Assembly: GCF_000817785.2 (NCBI RefSeq)
Contig: NZ_JTCM02000002.1
Coordinates: 135,696 to 199,695, forward strand
Origin: Hassallia byssoidea VB512170
GTDB lineage: Bacteria; Cyanobacteriota; Cyanobacteriia; Cyanobacteriales; Nostocaceae
Length of the DNA: 64,000 bases
Direction: 5' to 3'
Part shown: positions 7,599 to 15,574 of the stretch, one piece after another
How the letters are laid out: each line of letters opens with the position of its first letter
Position numbering within the stretch: the first letter of the stretch is position 1
Translations under genes and position numbers: made by a program
The notes under the pieces: model-generated
What the model was told of the DNA's origin: nothing
Databases searched by the model: none
The model's input: only the letters and a program-made list of their open reading frames with translations

Positions 7599-8648
7599 TT
7601 AGTTGTTATCTCCCCCACTCCCCCTTGTCCCCCTTGTCCACGCCAGGCGCCTCAACGGAGGGAACCTCCGCACGGCGCTGGCTCCCCTTGTCCCCCTTGT
7701 CCCCTTGTCCCCCACTCCCCCACTCCCCACTCCCCACTCCCCCAAAAACGCATCAAACGTAACTCTATCCGGTAGCGAAGGTTGGGCACCTAATTTCGTT
7801 GCCGCTAAAGCACCCGCTGCTGCACCCCAAATAACGCAGTCGCGCAAAGAATGTCCTTGAGAAAGCGCTGCTGCTAAACCACCGTTAAAAGCATCACCAG
7901 CAGCAACGGTGTCAACAGCTTGCACTGCAAACGCAGGTATAAAAAATCTTTCTTCAGGAGTTGCACAAAAAACACCTTTAGCGCCTAATTTGACGATCGC
8001 ATTTTTCACGCCTTTTTGCAATAACACCGCCGCTGCCTTTGCTGCCGACTCTTCCCCATCCACCGGAAAACCGACTAATTGCCCCGCCTCAACTTCATTT
8101 GGTGTAATAATATCTACCAAGCGGTAAAGTTCATCTGGTACATCATTTTGTGCGGGTGCGGGGTCGAGAATTACTTTTACTTGTGCATTTCTGGCTGCTT
8201 TTGCAGCAGCAACAACAGCAGACATGGGAATTTCAAATTGTAAAAGTAGCGCTTTAGCTGTTGGTAATAAGTGCGATAATCGTTCTATATCTTCGTGATT
8301 TACGCGCTTATTTGCACCGGGAATGACAATGATTTGATTTTCACCTTTTACATCAACGCTGATAACTGCAACACCAGAACTGACAGTTTTATCTATGAAT
8401 ATATTATTAGTTTGTACGCCAGAAATTTGCAAATTTTTCACAAGTTCTGCGCCAAAATTATCTGCACCAACACGTCCTACCATTTGTGTAGAAATACCCA
8501 ATCTCGCTGATGCTACGGCTTGATTTGCACCTTTACCCCCAGGGGAAAGAAAAAAATCGTTTCCTAACAGCGTTTCGCCGGCAATTGGCAAGCGGGGTAC
8601 TGTTGCTACCAAGTCTATGTTGATGCTGCCGAAGACGATGATTGTCAT
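7599..8648 (-). CDS. rbsK: Ribokinase with a repeat-derived C-terminal tail
   Basis: A PfkB-family sugar kinase. Visible are GGKGANQAVASARLG, the LDPAPA segment typical of ribokinase, and the catalytic/ATP region DTVAAGDAFNGGLAAAL (the usual DTxGAGD Gly is Ala). It phosphorylates ribose to ribose 5-phosphate, returning the sugar released by the neighbouring nucleoside hydrolase to central metabolism. Length is 349 against a usual 300-310 residues: the last 45 or so residues (7599-7740) are Gly/Arg/Thr-rich and encoded by CCCCTTGTC-type tandem repeats plus a 41-bp palindrome (7642-7682). The tail is therefore probably acquired by repeat expansion past the old stop and may be non-functional. 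Confidence 0.9.
   Translation of the reverse strand: MTIIVFGSINIDLVATVPRLPIAGETLLGNDFFLSPGGKGANQAVASARLGISTQMVGRVGADNFGAELVKNLQISGVQTNNIFIDKTVSSGVAVISVDVKGENQIIVIPGANKRVNHEDIERLSHLLPTAKALLLQFEIPMSAVVAAAKAARNAQVKVILDPAPAQNDVPDELYRLVDIITPNEVEAGQLVGFPVDGEESAAKAAAVLLQKGVKNAIVKLGAKGVFCATPEERFFIPAFAVQAVDTVAAGDAFNGGLAAALSQGHSLRDCVIWGAAAGALAATKLGAQPSLPDRVTFDAFLGEWGVGSGGVGDKGTRGTRGASAVRRFPPLRRLAWTRGTRGSGGDNN
7642..7682. repeat. 41-bp nested palindrome (small dispersed repeat)
   Basis: Outer arms GCCAG/CTGGC enclose GGAGG/CCTCC arms. Same-length relatives lie at 14726-14766, 14832-14872 and 37550-37590. This copy is translated as part of the ribokinase tail. Confidence 0.8.
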
Positions 8649-8675
8649 AATTTTGGGGAGTAGCGCACAGTTTTA

Positions 8676-9047
8676 TTATCCCGTGTTTAAGCTTAAGTAT
8701 CGACGGAGGATGTTTTGAGCTTGCTGTAATAGTTCTGGTTCTAGTTCGCCCAATCTTTGAATTAAGCGTACTTTGTCAAAGGTCATCGGTTCGACGCACA
8801 CCAACAAGCTATCAACAGATAAACCATTTTGCAGTGATGAGGGTACTACCACCACTGCTGCTTGTATCCGAGGGTCATTAGGTCGTGCTGAAGTGAAGGG
8901 TAAAACTGTAACTTTACTACGTTGGGCATTAAAGACAGTGCCAGAAATCACTAATGCTGGACGTATTTTACGAATTTCAGTGCCTACAGATGGGTCAAAA
9001 GTTACAATCCAGATGCTTCCCAGTCCGTAATCGCTGCGTTCTGCCAT
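8676..9047 (-). CDS. mazF: MazF/PemK-type endoribonuclease toxin
   Basis: A 123-residue MazF-like protein: GSIWIVTFDPSVGTEIRKIRPALVIS is the conserved N-terminal beta-barrel region containing the usual IRPALV segment, followed by VTVLPFTSA. MazF toxins cleave single-stranded mRNA. The gene overlaps the antitoxin by 46 bp with the ATG at 9047; a shorter start nearer the GSIWIV motif would reduce the overlap but no ATG is available there. Cotranscription with the upstream antitoxin is expected. Confidence 0.9.
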   Translation of the reverse strand: MAERSDYGLGSIWIVTFDPSVGTEIRKIRPALVISGTVFNAQRSKVTVLPFTSARPNDPRIQAAVVVVPSSLQNGLSVDSLLVCVEPMTFDKVRLIQRLGELEPELLQQAQNILRRYLSLNTG

Positions 9048-9226
9048 TCGCTACCCCAACCTAATTCGAGTTCGTCTACCAAGGCACAAGCTACCGCTAA
9101 TGCTTCATCTTCTTGTTGCTGCTGCCATTGCTGCAAGAGAGATTCAATCAGCGCACTGCGGTTTTCAACTTTTTGGTCGATGTAAGTTAGTAATTCATCT
9201 GGCAGCGAAATAGAGATTTTAGCCAT
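9002..9226 (-). CDS. Ribbon-helix-helix antitoxin of the MazF-like toxin
   Basis: A 74-residue protein. MAKISISLPDELLTYIDQ is a ribbon-helix-helix strand-helix start, followed by a Gln/Glu-rich helix and an acidic C-terminus with Trp residues that would fold on the toxin. This is the usual antitoxin type for cyanobacterial MazF (called MazE-like although unrelated to E. coli MazE). It lies first in the operon and overlaps the toxin gene. Confidence 0.87.
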   Translation of the reverse strand: MAKISISLPDELLTYIDQKVENRSALIESLLQQWQQQQEDEALAVACALVDELELGWGSEWQNAAITDWEASGL

Positions 9227-9241
9227 ATCCTACTCAAAGTC

Positions 9242-9257
9242 ATACTATAAGTAGTAT
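9242..9257 (-). promoter_or_regulatory. Putative operator of the MazEF-like operon
   Basis: The inverted repeat ATACTA-TAAG-TAGTAT lies 15 bp before the antitoxin start, where a ribbon-helix-helix autorepressor would bind. The AT-rich arms may overlap the -10 element. Inferred from position and symmetry. Confidence 0.45.
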
Positions 9258-9323
9258 AAGTTGTTCGGGGTGCGTAGGCGTAGCCCCTTAAAGTAGACAT
9301 CGCGTAAATTAAACTTTGCGTCT

Positions 9324-10376
9324 TTATTGCGATTCTCTCATTGTCTTTTTCTTCATTCCCAACAGGATACTCCACGCACCTAACACCAGCAAACTTAATG
9401 TCGAAGATGATTCGGGAATAGGTTTAGTTTGACTAATTACTGTCACTTTTGCGACATCACCTGTAGAATAAATATAATCAAAAGCACCTTTATCATTAAG
9501 AACACTTGCACGCAAAAACAATCCACTCCAGCGGGCTATAGTTTCTACTGCTACATTTTGCTCGATTTTAGGGGCATTAGGGTCTGGTACTGCACCTAAA
9601 GGATTATTGGTATTTGTAATGCCAAAGTGATTTGCACCGATAATGCTAATTAACGCCTTAGGAGCGTCTTTTATATTATCATAAGTTGCTTGCGCTCTAA
9701 AAGGAAGCGCTCTACCATCATCAGTTCCCTGCAACAAAGCAATGGGAATTGCGGAATTTTTAATGGGGATAAACTTATCATTTTCGTCGCGAAGATTTGC
9801 ACCAAAAAATGCTCCGGCTACCAGTTCCTTGGGTCGGCTAAACGAGCCTTCACATCCAGTCGGAACGCAAAGATTGGTAATAGCAGAAAGACCGACAGCA
9901 CCTCCTAAAGAGTGACCGAGTAAGCCGAGTTTCTGCGTATTGACAATGCCCCTCACAGGTGAAGTAGGATTAGAGTTTTCTACGAGCATTTGTGTTAAAA
10001 CAGCGTTGACTTGTGAGGTTTGCGGTGCAAGTGCTCTACCAAATTGTCGAAGCAAACGTTTGTTATTAGGTACAACTACAATAAATCCGTACTTAGCTAC
10101 TATACTGGCGTAATTTGAGTAATTTGATTTATCTACAAGTCCACCTTGCAACAAAAGCGCGATAGGAAACGAGTATTTACCAGTTTTCAAATCTTTTGGA
10201 TTAGGAAAGTAAATATCAGCTAAGTTATTATTCCCAGAGATTGTTGTAGTGTAACTAGCCACATCATCAAATAAAGGTGCATCATTAAATGTCGCCGCAG
10301 TCGCCGTTTTCTCTGTACCCCAAACAATCAATGCTACACCTACAGAAACTACGGAAAATGCTTTTAAGCTAGCCAC
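9324..10376 (-). CDS. Secreted alpha/beta hydrolase with PEP-CTERM anchor
   Basis: A 350-residue alpha/beta hydrolase of the chlorophyllase/polyester-hydrolase-like group. There is an N-terminal signal peptide (hydrophobic to about residue 28, ...TATAA). The nucleophile elbow is GHSLGG, with candidate acid in LLQGTDDGRALP and base in GANHFG. The C-terminus PIPESSSTLSLLVLGAWSIL then basic residues is a PEP-CTERM sorting signal, so an exosortase should process it and place it at the cell surface or in the exopolysaccharide. The substrate, probably an ester, is unknown. Confidence 0.83.
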   Translation of the reverse strand: MASLKAFSVVSVGVALIVWGTEKTATAATFNDAPLFDDVASYTTTISGNNNLADIYFPNPKDLKTGKYSFPIALLLQGGLVDKSNYSNYASIVAKYGFIVVVPNNKRLLRQFGRALAPQTSQVNAVLTQMLVENSNPTSPVRGIVNTQKLGLLGHSLGGAVGLSAITNLCVPTGCEGSFSRPKELVAGAFFGANLRDENDKFIPIKNSAIPIALLQGTDDGRALPFRAQATYDNIKDAPKALISIIGANHFGITNTNNPLGAVPDPNAPKIEQNVAVETIARWSGLFLRASVLNDKGAFDYIYSTGDVAKVTVISQTKPIPESSSTLSLLVLGAWSILLGMKKKTMRESQ

Positions 10377-10521
10377 AATAATTAGTCTTTAACCCTTAGT
10401 ATATTGGCAAAATAAACTGCAAAACGGTTTGTTCACATCTACCATAAGTTGTATTAGCTGAAAAATTGGCTGATTATAGCCAATTCCTTGATACCTTAGT
10501 AGAAAACTGAGGTGAAATCTT

Positions 10522-11160
10522 ATGGTGACGACAGCAGCAAGCAGTTCCCAACGAGTCATACTGCAAAACATCAGTTGGCACACCTTTGAAAGCATCCTCA
10601 CAGAAATGGGAGATAATCGTGCTACTCGGCTGGCTTATGACCAAGGAATATTGGAAATTATGACACCTTTAATGCCGCATGAGCATAACAATAGACTACT
10701 CGAACACTTGGTTTTTGCTTTAGCCGAAGAACTCAACCTCAACCTCAAAAGTACTGGTTCAGTAACTTGTAAGCGTCAAGATTTATTGCGGGGTGTGGAA
10801 CCAGATTCTAGTTTTTACATTCAAAATGAACTTGTAATGAGACAAAAGCAAAATCTTGACTTGACACAAGATCCACCACCTGATTTAGTAATCGAGGTAG
10901 ACTACACCAGTTCTTCTGTTGATAGAATGCCAATTTATTTAGCTTTGGGTGTACCGGAAATTTGGCGTTATAACTAACCTGTGATCCAGATTTACCAACT
11001 GCGCGAGAATGTTTATGTTGAATGTGATGTTTCCCCGACTTTTGCAAATTTGCCTTTAACTACAGAAATTCCTCGATTTATACAAGAAAGTCTGAATATT
11101 GGGGAAATTGCGATGATTCGCTCATTCCGTGGTTGGGTGAGACAGCAGATAGGGAATTGA
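10522..11160 (+). pseudogene. Uma2-family (DUF820) endonuclease-like gene with an in-frame stop
   Basis: Codons 1-151 encode an Uma2-type protein (ILQNISWHTFESIL, LVIEVDYTSSS, LGVPEIWRYN). The frame then meets TAA at 10975-10977 and continues in the same frame for 60 more codons (PVIQIYQLRENVYVEC... ending RGWVRQQIGN) to TGA at 11158-11160. These are exactly the expected C-terminal residues, so a single GAA-to-TAA change is the simplest explanation. Without it the protein would have 212 residues, normal for the family. The PD-(D/E)XK core is before the stop, so the shortened product might keep some fold. Uma2 proteins are very numerous in cyanobacteria with unclear function. Confidence 0.85.
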
Positions 11161-11218
11161 CAAGCGATCGCTCTCTAGTACCATATTCTATAGTCCAACC
11201 ATTTTGATCGGGTGTTCT

Positions 11219-11599
11219 ATGCCGAGCGTTGAAAAAGACCAAAGCCGCGAGGATCGCATTGAAACTGAGATAATTGCCGATGCCGAAGACAAAGAAGAAC
11301 GAGCGATGGGTTGGTACTATTATCTTGACGATACTTTAAACGTTCCATTTAATGCGAAGTGGAAAAAGAAGACACGCAAATCAGCCACCGTGGAAGAAAA
11401 AACAGTGGAAGTGCTGGGAATGGCACCAGAAGACGAGTGCGAGCGTGATATGTTGTTAGAAGTGGTTTACGTTGGTGGTAAAGATGAAGATGTGTTTACT
11501 GCCAAGCTATCGGAAATAGAAGCGATTGATGCTGATAGCGAAACCACAGAAGCGATCGCTGATTGGCACTATTGGCTAGCCAGAGGATACAAATTTTAA
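11219..11599 (+). CDS. ccbP: CcbP-like cyanobacterial calcium-binding protein
   Basis: A 126-residue acidic protein beginning MPSVEKDQSREDRIE, with RAMGWYYYLDD and a C-terminal DWHYWLARGYKF. It matches the CcbP family (Pfam Calci_bind_CcbP) known from Anabaena, where CcbP binds Ca2+ through acidic surface patches and must be degraded for heterocyst development. The ATG at 11219 is preferred to the TTG at 11204. It stands alone; no NtcA box GTAN8TAC was seen just upstream. Confidence 0.78.
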   Translation: MPSVEKDQSREDRIETEIIADAEDKEERAMGWYYYLDDTLNVPFNAKWKKKTRKSATVEEKTVEVLGMAPEDECERDMLLEVVYVGGKDEDVFTAKLSEIEAIDADSETTEAIADWHYWLARGYKF

Positions 11600-11639
11600 A
11601 TTGGGCAATGGGCAATGGGCACGCTCGCATTGGATTCTA

Positions 11640-11693
11640 AAATTTCTCCTTGTCTCCTTGTCTCCTTGTCTCCCTGTCTCCTTGTCTCCCCAT
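11640..11693. repeat. TCTCCTTG tandem repeat
   Basis: Six copies of CCTTGTCT(C)/CCCTGTCTC between the convergent ccbP and acetyltransferase genes. Confidence 0.85.
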
Positions 11694-11695
11694 TT

Positions 11696-12253
11696 TTAAA
11701 GATGCCGAATAATACGGCAGGGATTACCCGCAGCTACGACATTTTCTGGTATGTCTTTTACAACCACACTACCAGCACCAATGGTAGTGTTATCACCTAT
11801 TGTTACTCCCGGACAAATAATTGCACCACCACCAATCCAGACATTATTGCCGATTTTAATCGGGGCAGCAAGTTCTCTACCAGAAAGACGAATTTCCGGT
11901 TCTGTAGGGTGGTAAGCTGTGTAAATTTGCACGTTAGGAGCGCATAAAACATTATCGCCAATGTGAACTGTATTACAGTCTAAAATTACACAGCCATAGT
12001 TCATATAAAAATTGTTGCCTACATAAATATTACTGCCATAATCGCAGTGAAAAGGCGGCACAATTTGAATTTTTTCTTTTACTTTACCAAACAATTCTTG
12101 CAAAATTTGGCTTCGCTGTTCTGGCTGTTCTTCTGTGGTTGAGTTGTACTGTCTTAACAGACGACATGCGCGTTTATTTTCGCTCTTTAATTCTGGATCT
12201 GTCGCTAAATATAACTCACCTGCGAGCATTTTCTGTTTTTCGGTTTTTTCCAT
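11696..12253 (-). CDS. Maltose O-acetyltransferase-like hexapeptide transferase
   Basis: A 185-residue acyltransferase with left-handed parallel beta-helix repeats ([LIV]-G-x4 units such as IGDNVLCAP, IGNNVWIGGGAIICPGVTIGDNTTIGAGSVVV). The N-terminal MEKTEKQKMLAGELYLATDPEL is the mac domain of maltose/galactoside acetyltransferases, and the catalytic His is in IYTAYHPTEPE. It transfers acetyl from acetyl-CoA to a sugar. The frame is open to 12388, but the ATG at 12253 gives the family N-terminus; the longer version would include a palindromic repeat. Confidence 0.88.
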   Translation of the reverse strand: MEKTEKQKMLAGELYLATDPELKSENKRACRLLRQYNSTTEEQPEQRSQILQELFGKVKEKIQIVPPFHCDYGSNIYVGNNFYMNYGCVILDCNTVHIGDNVLCAPNVQIYTAYHPTEPEIRLSGRELAAPIKIGNNVWIGGGAIICPGVTIGDNTTIGAGSVVVKDIPENVVAAGNPCRIIRHL

Positions 12254-12292
12254 CACCAAAATTTTTAGTTTGTTTTTAACATAATAACAAGA

Positions 12293-12329
12293 TCCCCAAC
12301 TTCGAGCGACAAGTCGGGGATCTGGGTCT
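12293..12329. repeat. Palindrome AGATCCCC...GGGGATCT
   Basis: A hairpin pairing AGATCCCCAACTT with AAGTCGGGGATCT around CGAGCGAC lies upstream of the acetyltransferase gene. It is of the kind scattered in cyanobacterial genomes. Confidence 0.7.
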
Positions 12330-12389
12330 TGCAATTGTGAAAATTCATGTAAATTTATGAAAGATAGTTGTATATAATTTGCACTCAAT

Positions 12390-12854
12390 ATGCATTTTCG
12401 GATTTGAAGTTTAGATGGTGGAGGAATTCGCGGATTGATTGCAGCAAGAATACTAGCTGCAATTGAAAAGCAAATTAATCAACCTTTAGTTGAGGTTAGG
12501 CTATGCAATAGAACATATTAGCATACTTTCCATCGGCACAGGCGATTCTTCGTCGGATTATTCCATTTGAAAAGGCGCAAAATTGGGGTACAATTCAATG
12601 GGCACAGCCGCTCGTTAATTTATTATTAGATGCTTCATCAGATGTTTACGAATACATCAGCAATCAAATAATGAATAATCGTCTGCGTGCGGTTGCAATT
12701 CAAACTTGATAAATTAACAGGCAAACGGTTAAGCGATGACATTGATGATGTCAGTTTAGAGAATATCACTAATTTGATTGAAGCGGCAGATGCTTACATT
12801 CAGCAACCAAAAATACAAGCGGCTTTGCAAGAATTTTTACGGATTAGTCAGTAG
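12390..12854 (+). pseudogene. Degraded patatin-like phospholipase gene
   Basis: From the ATG at 12390 the reading is MHFRI-stop-SLDGGGIRGLIAARILAAIEK: the stop is TGA where the family has a TTG leucine codon, and DGGGIRG is the patatin oxyanion-hole motif. The next recognisable segment, in another frame (from about 12528), reads IIPFEKAQNWGTIQWAQPLV and NLLLDASSDVYEYISNQ, then after a further shift KLDKLTGKRLSDDIDD to a TAG at 12854: the normal C-terminal third of cyanobacterial patatins. The middle, including the GxSxG serine, is deleted. It is clearly non-functional. Confidence 0.85.
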
Positions 12855-12861
12855 TTAAAAG

Positions 12862-12938
12862 TTAGGAGTTAAAACTTAGGAGTCAATAACTATCAACTAT
12901 CAACTATCAACTATCAACTATCAACCATCAACCATCAA
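12862..12938. repeat. Heptameric tandem repeats
   Basis: AGTTAGGAGTTA-type units pass into about seven copies of CAACTAT/CAACCAT, ending at the stop of the GGDEF gene. Confidence 0.9.
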
Positions 12939-14237
12939 CTAACGAGTCATAGCTTCATCAAATATACTATAACGAGCCTTACCTTGGTGCTTGGCGCGGT
13001 ACATGGCAATATCAGCATCTCGTAGCAGACTTTCTGGTTCATTATGCTTGCTGCCACTCAAAGCTATGCCAATACTGGCTGTACAAATTATGTCATGTCC
13101 ATTAAGGTTAAGTGGCAATGCTAAAGACTCATGAATGCGTTTGGCAATATTGATAGCACCGCTAACGTCTTTAATTTCTTCTAAAATAATAGCAAATTCA
13201 TCACCGCCAAATCGAGCGACGGTATCGCCACTACGCAAGCATTCAGCTAATCGTCGAGCGATCGCTACTAAGGAATTATCTCCCATTTGATGCCCAAAGC
13301 GATCGTTGATTGCTTTAAAGCCGTCTAAATCCAAAAACAAAACCGCAAAATCGTAATCGTTGCGTCGCTTGCTTCGCTCAATTGCTTGTCTCAGTCTATC
13401 TATAAATAAAATGCGATTTGGTAGTGCTGTTAGCCCATCATAAAATGCATTGCGGAGCAGTTGCGCTTCTTTGTGCTTGCGTTTACTGATGTCTTGACAA
13501 ACTAAAACCGCACCAGTTATTTTCCCATCATCATCGCGGATGGGTGCAACACTATCTCCAATCGCTATTTGTCTGCCATCTTTCGCAATCAGGGTACAGT
13601 TTTCCGGTAAACTCAAAACCGCATCCGCTTTTATTGCAAGTTTTGCTAAATTTTCAATTGGTTCGTTCATCTCCTTGTCAATCAAATTGAAAACTTCGGT
13701 TAAATCTTTACCAATTGCTTCATTTTGCTTGAATCCCGTTAGCTTTTCTGCTACAGGATTCATAATTTGGACACAACCATTTGTATCTGTCACAACTACG
13801 GCACAGCCCATACTATTAATAATTGCAGTCAATTGCTGATGTTTTTCCTCTAATTTCTTTTCAATCTCGTGCTTATAAAGAGCCATTTCTACCGCAACAT
13901 GTAAGTCTCTTTCTGCAATTGGTTTAAGAATGTAACTAAAGGGTTCAGTTAATTGCTGTTTATGTAATATAGGCTCTGGTGAATATTTAGTCAAATATAA
14001 CACAGGTACGTCGAAATTATTCTGAATGATGTCTGCCACTTGCACTCCATTGATTTTTCCTGACAAGCAGATATCAATTAACACTAAATGTGGATGAGTT
14101 TCTGCTACCTTTTTTATTGCTTCCTCACCAGAATCAGTGATATCCGGAACAGTGTATCCTAAGTTTTGTAATCTGTTTCTAATATCTACGGCTAGGACTT
14201 TTTCGTCCTCAACAACTAGGATTTTCGGACTGTCCAT
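12939..14237 (-). CDS. Response regulator-PAS-GGDEF protein (putative diguanylate cyclase)
   Basis: About 432 residues. An N-terminal receiver domain (KILVVEDEKVLAVDI, phospho-acceptor Asp in LVLIDICLSG) is followed by a PAS domain (residues about 135-255, ending in DISKRKHKEAQ) and a GGDEF domain (FYDGLTALPNRILF ... RFGGDEFAII). The catalytic GGDEF is intact and an RxxD I-site (RSGD) lies five residues before it, so c-di-GMP synthesis with product inhibition is likely. The ATG at 14237 (MDSPKILVVEDE) is preferred over the longer frame from 14345. It has no neighbouring histidine kinase. Confidence 0.9.
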   Translation of the reverse strand: MDSPKILVVEDEKVLAVDIRNRLQNLGYTVPDITDSGEEAIKKVAETHPHLVLIDICLSGKINGVQVADIIQNNFDVPVLYLTKYSPEPILHKQQLTEPFSYILKPIAERDLHVAVEMALYKHEIEKKLEEKHQQLTAIINSMGCAVVVTDTNGCVQIMNPVAEKLTGFKQNEAIGKDLTEVFNLIDKEMNEPIENLAKLAIKADAVLSLPENCTLIAKDGRQIAIGDSVAPIRDDDGKITGAVLVCQDISKRKHKEAQLLRNAFYDGLTALPNRILFIDRLRQAIERSKRRNDYDFAVLFLDLDGFKAINDRFGHQMGDNSLVAIARRLAECLRSGDTVARFGGDEFAIILEEIKDVSGAINIAKRIHESLALPLNLNGHDIICTASIGIALSGSKHNEPESLLRDADIAMYRAKHQGKARYSIFDEAMTR

Positions 14238-14934
14238 GCTAAAATAACCGATTTGCGAAGGCTCAGATGTTGTCGGTGTCAACGCAATCTGAAACAGAAT
14301 AATCCTATAATAATCAATCTGTAAACTAACTGCGTCATAGCTCAATAAAAATGCTGAATAATTATTACCACTATTTTTGTTACAATGCGGATTCTCAGTA
14401 TTTGGTATTAATTGGATCTTGACATGCAGTTAATATCAAGTTGTTTATGCATGATGTAAATTGCCATCAAATTACTAAAATAAAACTTACGCACCACTTT
14501 AGTCTTGTAGGAAACTCTTCATGAATTGCTTCTACATAAATTCAATTGGTAAGACGACATGAGTGCGTAAGTCTTATAAAAGTTAAAGGCAGTTTTTGAT
14601 ATCTAAGTAACTATTTGATTTAAAAAAAACTAATGTTATGCGGTATTTACGTATGCAGAGAAAAAATAATTTAAAAGTTAATAAAACCACAAAGAAAGGG
14701 GAAGGGGGAAAGGGGGACAAGGGGAGCCAGCGCTGTGCGGAGGCATCCTCCGTTGAGGCGTCTGGCGTGGACAAGGGGGCTGTTCTTGGGCAGGGGGAGA
14801 GAAATTTTACCAATGCCCCATGCCCCATGACGGCAGATGCTCCACGCAGGTGATCCCCAAGACCGCACTGCCTCCCCCATGCCCCATGCCCAATGCCCCA
14901 TGCCCCATGCCCAATGCCCGATCGCCCGATCGCC
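14238..14934. repeat. Gene-free region with a candidate MITE and palindromes
   Basis: No credible gene. 14480-14577 is a 98-bp candidate MITE. 14700-14780 has AGGGGGACAAGG-type repeats surrounding a 41-bp nested palindrome (14726-14766), and a second 41-bp copy lies at 14832-14872. 14810-14930 is mostly CCCCATGC / CCCAATG repeats followed by GATCGCCC. Confidence 0.8.
14480..14577. mobile_element. Candidate MITE (98 bp)
   Basis: 15-bp terminal inverted repeats, ATAAAACTTACGCAC at 14480-14494 and GTGCGTAAGTCTTAT at 14563-14577, match at 14 of 15 positions. No coding capacity. The ends resemble the GACTTAGGCATT ends of the element at 53448-53705. Confidence 0.5.
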
Positions 14935-15306
14935 TTAAAATGGGTTGGACTTACTTCTAGTCAGTTCAATGGTAATTTTGCCACCAAAGTCGGGAATGGG
15001 TGCAGCGGGTTTGCTTAAAGTGACTTGCACAGTTGAAACGCGATCGCATTCAATGAGAATAGAATCAGCGATCGTCGCTACTAAACGTTCTATCAAAGCA
15101 AACTTAGATGTCTTTACTAAATGTTGCACTTTGGCGATGACGCTGCGATAATCCACAGTGTCTTCAATCGCGTCAGTTTTAGCCGCTGTGGAGATATCTA
15201 GCCATAACTTCACATCCACCTCAAACCATTGTCCTAACACCTGTTCCTCAGCCAGATAGCCAGTATAGCCATAGCAGCGAATTCCCGTTAAATGAATCGA
15301 GTCCAT
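14935..15306 (-). CDS. folB: Dihydroneopterin aldolase
   Basis: A 123-residue FolB. The family start MDSIHLTGIRCYGYTG, the DTVDYRSV segment, LIERLVATIAD containing the active-site Glu, and VTLSKPAAPIPDFGG near the end (with the catalytic Lys in SKP) are all present. It cleaves 7,8-dihydroneopterin to 6-hydroxymethyl-7,8-dihydropterin in folate synthesis. It is divergent from menD across a repeat-filled spacer. Confidence 0.93.
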   Translation of the reverse strand: MDSIHLTGIRCYGYTGYLAEEQVLGQWFEVDVKLWLDISTAAKTDAIEDTVDYRSVIAKVQHLVKTSKFALIERLVATIADSILIECDRVSTVQVTLSKPAAPIPDFGGKITIELTRSKSNPF

Positions 15307-15389
15307 GAAATTTCAGTCTAAAAATGAATTTTGCATTCTGGATTTTAAAGTGAATTCTCGCATACAAAATCTAAAATTAATATTGTCTT

Positions 15390-15565
15390 TGTCAGGGACT
15401 GGGGACTAGGGACTGGGGAGTAGGGAGTAGGGAGTAGGGAGTAGGGAGTATTAAAACTAACAACTAACAACTAACAACTAACAATTCCCGATTACCCATT
15501 CCCCATTACCCCATTACCCATTCCCCATTACCCATTCCCCATTCCCCATTCCCCATTCCCTATTA
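15390..15565. repeat. Block of short tandem repeats between folB and menD
   Basis: Successive runs of GGACTGGGGACTAG, AGTAGGG, AACTAAC and CCCATT(C/A)CCC heptamer-like units extend to just before menD and replace any recognisable promoter close to it. Confidence 0.9.
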
Positions 15566-15574
15566 TTTGAATTA

